From positions 1 through 35,947 of the forward strand of contig CASEJU010000016.1 of the NCBI GenBank assembly GCA_949288335.1: 35,947 bases of DNA, written 5' to 3'. Source of the stretch: an uncultured bacterium. Lineage in GTDB: Bacteria; Bacillota_I; Bacilli_A; RF39; UBA660. Shown here in pieces: positions 33,313 to 35,947 of the stretch. A program made the translations under genes and the position numbers. Below the pieces are notes generated by a model, which ran no database searches, had not been told where the DNA came from, and saw nothing but the letters and a program-made list of their open reading frames with translations. The stretch's first letter is position 1, and each line of letters opens with the position of its first letter.

Positions 33313-33393
33313 ATGAAATATGAAACTAAGTTTCAAAGAGTAATAATTGTCCTTTTGATTTTATTGTTAGCCTTGCTAATATTTAAAATATAA
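33313..33393 (+). CDS. candidate 26-residue single-helix membrane peptide (type I toxin-like)
   Basis: AAAGGTGG (33297-33304) stands eight nt before ATG 33313. The peptide is MKYETKFQR plus a C-terminal hydrophobic helix (VIIVLLILLLALLIF) ending KI. Short peptides with one membrane helix are typical of type I toxins (Fst, TxpA, Ldr and others), but no named family is recognised and the Fst proline and charged tail are lacking. Its mRNA leader has a Shine-Dalgarno-masking hairpin and a repeat hairpin, and transcription converges with an opposite-strand RNA at the shared terminator. A plain small membrane peptide with no toxic role is the alternative. Confidence 0.6.
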   Translation: MKYETKFQRVIIVLLILLLALLIFKI

Positions 33394-33395
33394 AA

Positions 33396-33429
33396 GAAAA
33401 AGCGTACCCAAGGGGGTGTACGCTTTTTC
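33396..33429. terminator. bidirectional terminator shared by the convergent RNAs
   Basis: A perfect 12-bp stem GAAAAAGCGTAC (33396-33407) / GTACGCTTTTTC (33418-33429), 10-nt loop. T5 on the plus side; T5-C-T4 on the minus side. Confidence 0.8.
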
Positions 33430-33440
33430 CATAGTATTTA

Positions 33441-33476
33441 ATGGAAAGTTACTAACCTTAAAGTTAGGTTCTTTCA
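33441..33476 (-). repeat. right hairpin repeat of the candidate toxin-antitoxin locus (inverted copy)
   Basis: ATGGAAAG (33441-33448) and TTAGGTTCTTTCA (33464-33476) are reverse complements of the left repeat blocks. The inner hairpin is CTAAC/GTTAG. Confidence 0.75.
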
Positions 33477-33484
33477 CCATTTAA

Positions 33485-33513
33485 ATTATACAATATAATT
33501 AAAAACATGTAAA
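33485..33513 (-). promoter_or_regulatory. strong minus-strand promoter of the candidate antisense RNA
   Basis: On the minus strand TTTACA (33508-33513), exactly 17 nt, consensus TATAAT (33485-33490). It lies just behind the stop of the methyltransferase gene. Confidence 0.7.
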
Positions 33514-33514
33514 C

Positions 33515-34291
33515 TTATTTTCTTAATATGTCTAAAACATGACTAGATGCGCCTATTAGTTCCGGTCTTTCGCAAGTTGATAGGTGATACTTTAAATACA
33601 TGTTGAAAGTTTCTTTATCCATTTTGTTAAGTATTGGTCTTATGTAATCCGATGGTCCATCTTGTGCAATTATTTTTATTCTTTTAAGATTAGATAAATT
33701 ATTTAGCTCGTTTATGTCTTCTAATCTTACCATGCTATAAAGATCAGTTTCTTTTGGAGTTATATGAAAATCTTTATCAACATCTTTATTTTTTATGGCA
33801 TCTAAAATGTTATTATCTTTAAATCCATGGGTAATTATTGCGTACTCATTCATATAATAACTAATTAAAATGTATCCACCTTCTTTAACGACTTTTTTAG
33901 CTTCCATTAAAGCCTTTAATTTATCTTCCTTACTTATTAGGTGGTATAATGGGCCAAATAAAAGTACCATATCAAACGAATTATCTTTAAACATAGAAAG
34001 ATCAGTTGCGCAACCTAAATAAGCCTTAACAGGGCTTTTTTTAGCCTTTAGCGTCATTAAGTTATGTTTTACCAGCTCAACGGCAGTAACGTCATAACCT
34101 TCTTTTGCAAGTTCAATACTATATAAACCCGTTCCAGCTCCTACGTCTAATATTTTAGGATTATTCATTTTATTTAAGTATTCGTGTATGTATTTCATTG
34201 CGGTAGTGTACTCAACTATGGTATGTCTGTGTGTTATTCTTTTATCCTCGTTAAATTTATTATAATAATTAATTAAATTATCCATGTTCAT
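33515..34291 (-). CDS. class I SAM-dependent methyltransferase, substrate unknown
   Basis: The 258-residue protein has the methyltransferase 11/25 pattern: ILDVGAGTGLYSIELAKEGYDVTAVELVKHN (motif I and II, about 47-77), then FDMVLLFGPLYHLISKEDK (motif IV-V, about 105-123) and VVKEGGYILISYY (about 133-145). The C-terminal part (about 150-258) is a helical cap that probably recognises the substrate. GGTG six nt before ATG 34291 sets the start, and a TTGATT-17-TATTAT promoter lies upstream. It is divergent from the GNAT-like gene. No substrate can be named; small-molecule and RNA targets are both possible. Confidence 0.88.
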   Translation of the reverse strand: MNMDNLINYYNKFNEDKRITHRHTIVEYTTAMKYIHEYLNKMNNPKILDVGAGTGLYSIELAKEGYDVTAVELVKHNLMTLKAKKSPVKAYLGCATDLSMFKDNSFDMVLLFGPLYHLISKEDKLKALMEAKKVVKEGGYILISYYMNEYAIITHGFKDNNILDAIKNKDVDKDFHITPKETDLYSMVRLEDINELNNLSNLKRIKIIAQDGPSDYIRPILNKMDKETFNMYLKYHLSTCERPELIGASSHVLDILRK

Positions 34292-34307
34292 TTAAATCAC
34301 CATAAAT

Positions 34308-34336
34308 ATAATAAAACATAATTTTAATTTAATCAA
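34308..34336 (-). promoter_or_regulatory. minus-strand promoter of the methyltransferase gene
   Basis: On the minus strand TTGATT (34331-34336), 17 nt, TATTAT (34308-34313). Confidence 0.65.
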
Positions 34337-34339
34337 TTG

Positions 34340-34368
34340 TTGATATAGTATTTATTTAAGTTTATAAT
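34340..34368 (+). promoter_or_regulatory. plus-strand promoter of the GNAT-like gene
   Basis: TTGATA (34340-34345), 17 nt, TATAAT (34363-34368), divergent from and only three nt apart from the minus-strand -35. Confidence 0.7.
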
Positions 34369-34389
34369 TATTTTATAGGAGGTATATAA

Positions 34390-34634
34390 ATGTTTAGTAT
34401 AAATGATAATAAAGTTATTTATAAAGAAAATAATGAGGAGGTAGGTAACATACTTTTCTCTAAAAAAGATGATAACATGATAAGTATTGATAAGGTATAC
34501 GTAAAAGAAAACCAAAGAGGTAAGGGCATTGCAAAAAAAATGCTAGAATATACGTATGATTATTTTACTAAAAAAATGTAAAAATAACGTACGAATGCTC
34601 ATATTCAAAAAAATGGAATAAAACGAAAAATTGA
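34390..34634 (+). pseudogene. small GNAT-family (YjdJ-like) acetyltransferase, frameshifted in an A7 run
   Basis: ATG 34390 (AGGAGG upstream) opens a 63-codon frame with SIDKVYVKENQRGKGIAKKMLEY, the acetyl-CoA-binding signature of the short GNAT domain (PF14542 type). It stops at TAA 34579 directly after seven A (34570-34576). One base back, the reading continues NVKITYECSYSKKWNKTKN to TGA 34632-34634. This matches the expected C terminus of these proteins (the conserved C-S-Y-x-K-K-W/Y segment). The full product would have 81-82 residues, near the family length of about 90. One missing A explains the break. A sequencing error, a true mutation, phase variation or slippage could each be the cause. 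Confidence 0.75.
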
Positions 34635-34659
34635 CATACCTTTAAACATCTGCTATTAT
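34631..34659 (+). promoter_or_regulatory. promoter of the small ORF at 34685
   Basis: Consensus TTGACA (34631-34636), 17 nt, TATTAT (34654-34659). It overlaps the extended GNAT stop codon. Confidence 0.7.
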
Positions 34660-34684
34660 ATCAGGCAAATGAAAGGTGTTTTTT

Positions 34685-34765
34685 ATGAATGATATTAAAA
34701 TAAAATTAAACTTATATTTTGATTTTTTTAGTTATGTTGTTTTTTTATTTATTATACATGTATAA
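34685..34765 (+). CDS. candidate 26-residue hydrophobic peptide
   Basis: GAAAGGTG lies nine nt before ATG 34685 behind a near-consensus promoter. The peptide MNDIKIKLNLYFDFF continues as SYVVFLFIIHV: a charged N terminus and one short membrane helix. It is similar in size and plan, but not in sequence, to the peptide at 33313. No sequestering hairpin or antisense promoter was found. A 16-nt palindrome covers its stop. It may be a small membrane peptide or a leader peptide ahead of xseA. Confidence 0.5.
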   Translation: MNDIKIKLNLYFDFFSYVVFLFIIHV

Positions 34766-34766
34766 T
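34751..34766. repeat. 16-nt perfect palindrome before the xseA promoter
   Basis: ATTATACATGTATAAT is perfectly self-complementary, lies over the stop codon of the small ORF and 23 nt upstream of the xseA -35. It could be an operator or a weak hairpin; no GC core and no T run of note. Confidence 0.5.
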
Positions 34767-34788
34767 TTATAATTTTTGATTTATTTAT

Positions 34789-34817
34789 TTGAACTTATAT
34801 ATCTTAAATGATATAAT
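34789..34817 (+). promoter_or_regulatory. promoter of xseA
   Basis: TTGAAC (34789-34794), 17 nt, TATAAT (34812-34817) preceded by TGA. Confidence 0.75.
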
Positions 34818-34837
34818 TAAATTATAAAGGTGATTAT

Positions 34838-35947
34838 ATGCAAGATAAATATATAAGCGTAACAGCTCTTACTAGATATATTAAGTATAAAATAGATAAT
34901 GATGTTCACTTGCAAGAGGTATATTTAAAAGGTGAAATATCTAATTTTAAGGCTCATACAAGAGGGCATTTTTACTTTACCATAAAAGATGAAAACGCAA
35001 GAATAAGTGCCATTATGTTTAGCTATAACGCATCTAAAATAAAATTTATGCCAGAAGATGGTATGAAAGTATTAGTTAAGGGTAAAATAAGTGTTTTTGA
35101 ATCAACCGGAAATTATCAAATATACGTAGAAGAAATGAGTGAAGATGGCGTTGGTAATTTGTACGTTGCCTTTGAGCAGTTAAAGAAAAAATTAGGTGAT
35201 GAAGGTTTATTTGATCCAAAGTACAAAAAGCCTGTTCCTAAAATACCAATGAAAGTAGGTATCGTAACAGCTCCAACGGGAGCAGCGGTAAAAGATATAT
35301 TATCAACCATCAAAAGAAGGTTTCCAATATGTAAAACGATTTTGTTTCCATGCTTAGTTCAAGGAGAACTTGCTAAAGATGACATTGTACGAAAACTAGA
35401 CATTGCAGATAATTATGATTTAGACGTAATAATACTTGGACGCGGCGGAGGTTCAATCGAAGATTTATGGCCTTTTAATGAAGAGGTTGTTGCAAGAAAG
35501 GTATTTAGTTGTAAAACACCTATAATAAGCGGAGTTGGGCACCAAATTGACTTTACGATATGTGATTTTGTATCCGACGTAAGAGCAGAAACACCAACGG
35601 GTGCTGCAGAAAGAGCTGTTCCTATGCTAAGTGATTTATTATTGGAAATAGATAATTATAAAACAAGGTATACTAATGCCATAAGAAGGATTTTAGATAA
35701 TAGTAAATTAAGGCTAAAAAAATTAAAAGAAAGTTACGTTTTAAAAAATCCACTTAGCTTGTATGAGATAAAAGAACAAAAATTAGACAACATAATAGAT
35801 AAATTAAACACGTGCATGAATGCTATTATATACACAAGTAAATCTAAGTTAGAACTTATTAAAAATAGTATAATATTTAAAGATCCGACAATTTTATATA
35901 AAACTAAAGCGGAAAATTTTAAACAATTAGTAGAGAAGTTAAATGTA
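34838..35947 (+). CDS. xseA: exodeoxyribonuclease VII large subunit (partial, cut by window end)
   Basis: AAAGGTGAT precedes ATG 34838 and the frame stays open for 370 codons to the window end; about 30-80 residues of the usual 400-450 are missing. The N-terminal OB-fold has VYLKGEISNFKAHTRGHFYFTIKDE (about 28-52) and MKVLVKGKISVFESTGNYQIYV. The catalytic domain has VGIVTAPTGAAVKDILSTI, then VIILGRGGGSIEDLWPFNEE and PIISGVGHQIDFTICDFVSDVRAETPTGAAE. The coiled-coil region begins near residue 260. XseA with XseB degrades single-stranded DNA. In B. subtilis it follows nusB-folD, in agreement with nusB 1.9 kb upstream. Confidence 0.96.
   Translation, partial: MQDKYISVTALTRYIKYKIDNDVHLQEVYLKGEISNFKAHTRGHFYFTIKDENARISAIMFSYNASKIKFMPEDGMKVLVKGKISVFESTGNYQIYVEEMSEDGVGNLYVAFEQLKKKLGDEGLFDPKYKKPVPKIPMKVGIVTAPTGAAVKDILSTIKRRFPICKTILFPCLVQGELAKDDIVRKLDIADNYDLDVIILGRGGGSIEDLWPFNEEVVARKVFSCKTPIISGVGHQIDFTICDFVSDVRAETPTGAAERAVPMLSDLLLEIDNYKTRYTNAIRRILDNSKLRLKKLKESYVLKNPLSLYEIKEQKLDNIIDKLNTCMNAIIYTSKSKLELIKNSIIFKDPTILYKTKAENFKQLVEKLNV

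Larger units (their letters stand above)
33394..33478 (-). ncRNA. candidate antisense antitoxin RNA, about 85 nt
   Basis: A strong minus-strand promoter at 33485-33513 would start an RNA near 33478. It would run through the right hairpin repeat and end at the bidirectional terminator. It overlaps the peptide mRNA by the whole terminator stem-loop (about 34 nt) and carries GAAAGAACCTAA and CUUUCCAU blocks homologous to the mRNA leader. Its CUUUC can also pair with GAAAG of the mRNA ribosome binding region. No ORF with a binding site is seen in it. Ends are inferred. Confidence 0.5.

Noticed and set aside
33390-33436. 18-codon ORF on the candidate antisense RNA (starts MEKAYTPLG)
   Set aside because: No Shine-Dalgarno before its ATG, and most of it would fold into the terminator; the RNA is treated as non-coding.
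1-35947. CRISPR array, rRNA, tRNA genes, insertion sequence with intact transposase
   Set aside because: No regularly spaced repeats, no rRNA or cloverleaf-like sequence with conserved GGTTCRANYC was found, and the only mobile-type protein is the Rpn-like fragment at the left edge.
1-35947. Mycoplasma-type genetic code (TGA = Trp), suggested by the low GC
   Set aside because: Tryptophans are TGG and TGA ends the genes at 5010, 10682, 27533 (minus) and the restored GNAT frame, so the standard bacterial code applies.

Overview
The window comes from a very AT-rich member of the Bacilli, probably an uncultured, reduced-genome lineage of the RF39/Erysipelotrichia/'Mycoplasmatota-like' kind. The genetic code is standard: TGA ends several genes (stops at 5008, 10680) and tryptophan is TGG, so this is not a code-4 mollicute. 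Shine-Dalgarno sequences (AAAGGTGAT, AGGAGG) and sigma-A promoters (TTGAxx-17-TATAAT) are very regular, which lets several small transcription units be recognised. Placement below class level is inference from gene content and order.

Layout. 1-2310: the tail of an Rpn-type nuclease gene, a putative amidoligase gene, then ireB-ruvX-yrzB. 2320-5557: trmR-trhP1-trhP2 (5-methoxyuridine-34 tRNA modification) and greA. 5580-9925: tig, an unknown gene, lon. 9957-11602: a SpoVID homologue and a CotS/YsxE-family gene, followed by a small opposite-strand membrane protein and an orphan pseudopilin. 13131-18299: a T-box-controlled valS, an unknown gene, proS. 18368-21886: dnaG-sigA-trmK, then a convergent YqfQ-like gene. 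22398-27580: a type IV pilus/competence-type cluster (pilC, pilD, inverted pilB, two prepilins). 27533-32959: a YlbJ/SpoVV-family gene, an unknown gene, mutS, an unknown gene, nusB. 32960-34837: a small-gene region between nusB and xseA. 34838-end: xseA, cut by the window edge.

Gene order follows Bacillus subtilis in several blocks: ruvX-yrzB-...-trmR-trhP1-trhP2-...-greA; tig-...-lon-...-spoVID-ysxE-...-valS, with clpX, lonB, ysxC and the haem genes missing; dnaG-sigA-trmK-(yqfQ); nusB-...-xseA. Four genes are homologues of sporulation or spore-coat genes (SpoVID, YsxE/CotS, YqfQ, YlbJ/SpoVV) inside an otherwise trimmed chromosome.

The most interesting spot is 33245-33513. A 26-residue membrane peptide gene has its ribosome binding site locked in a 12-bp hairpin. 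It converges on a bidirectional terminator with a short RNA driven by a strong opposite-strand promoter, and homologous inverted hairpin repeats lie at both 5' ends. This is the architecture of a type I toxin-antitoxin module, though neither peptide nor repeats match a family I recognise. Two other short ORFs and a GNAT gene frameshifted in an A7 run lie in the same region.
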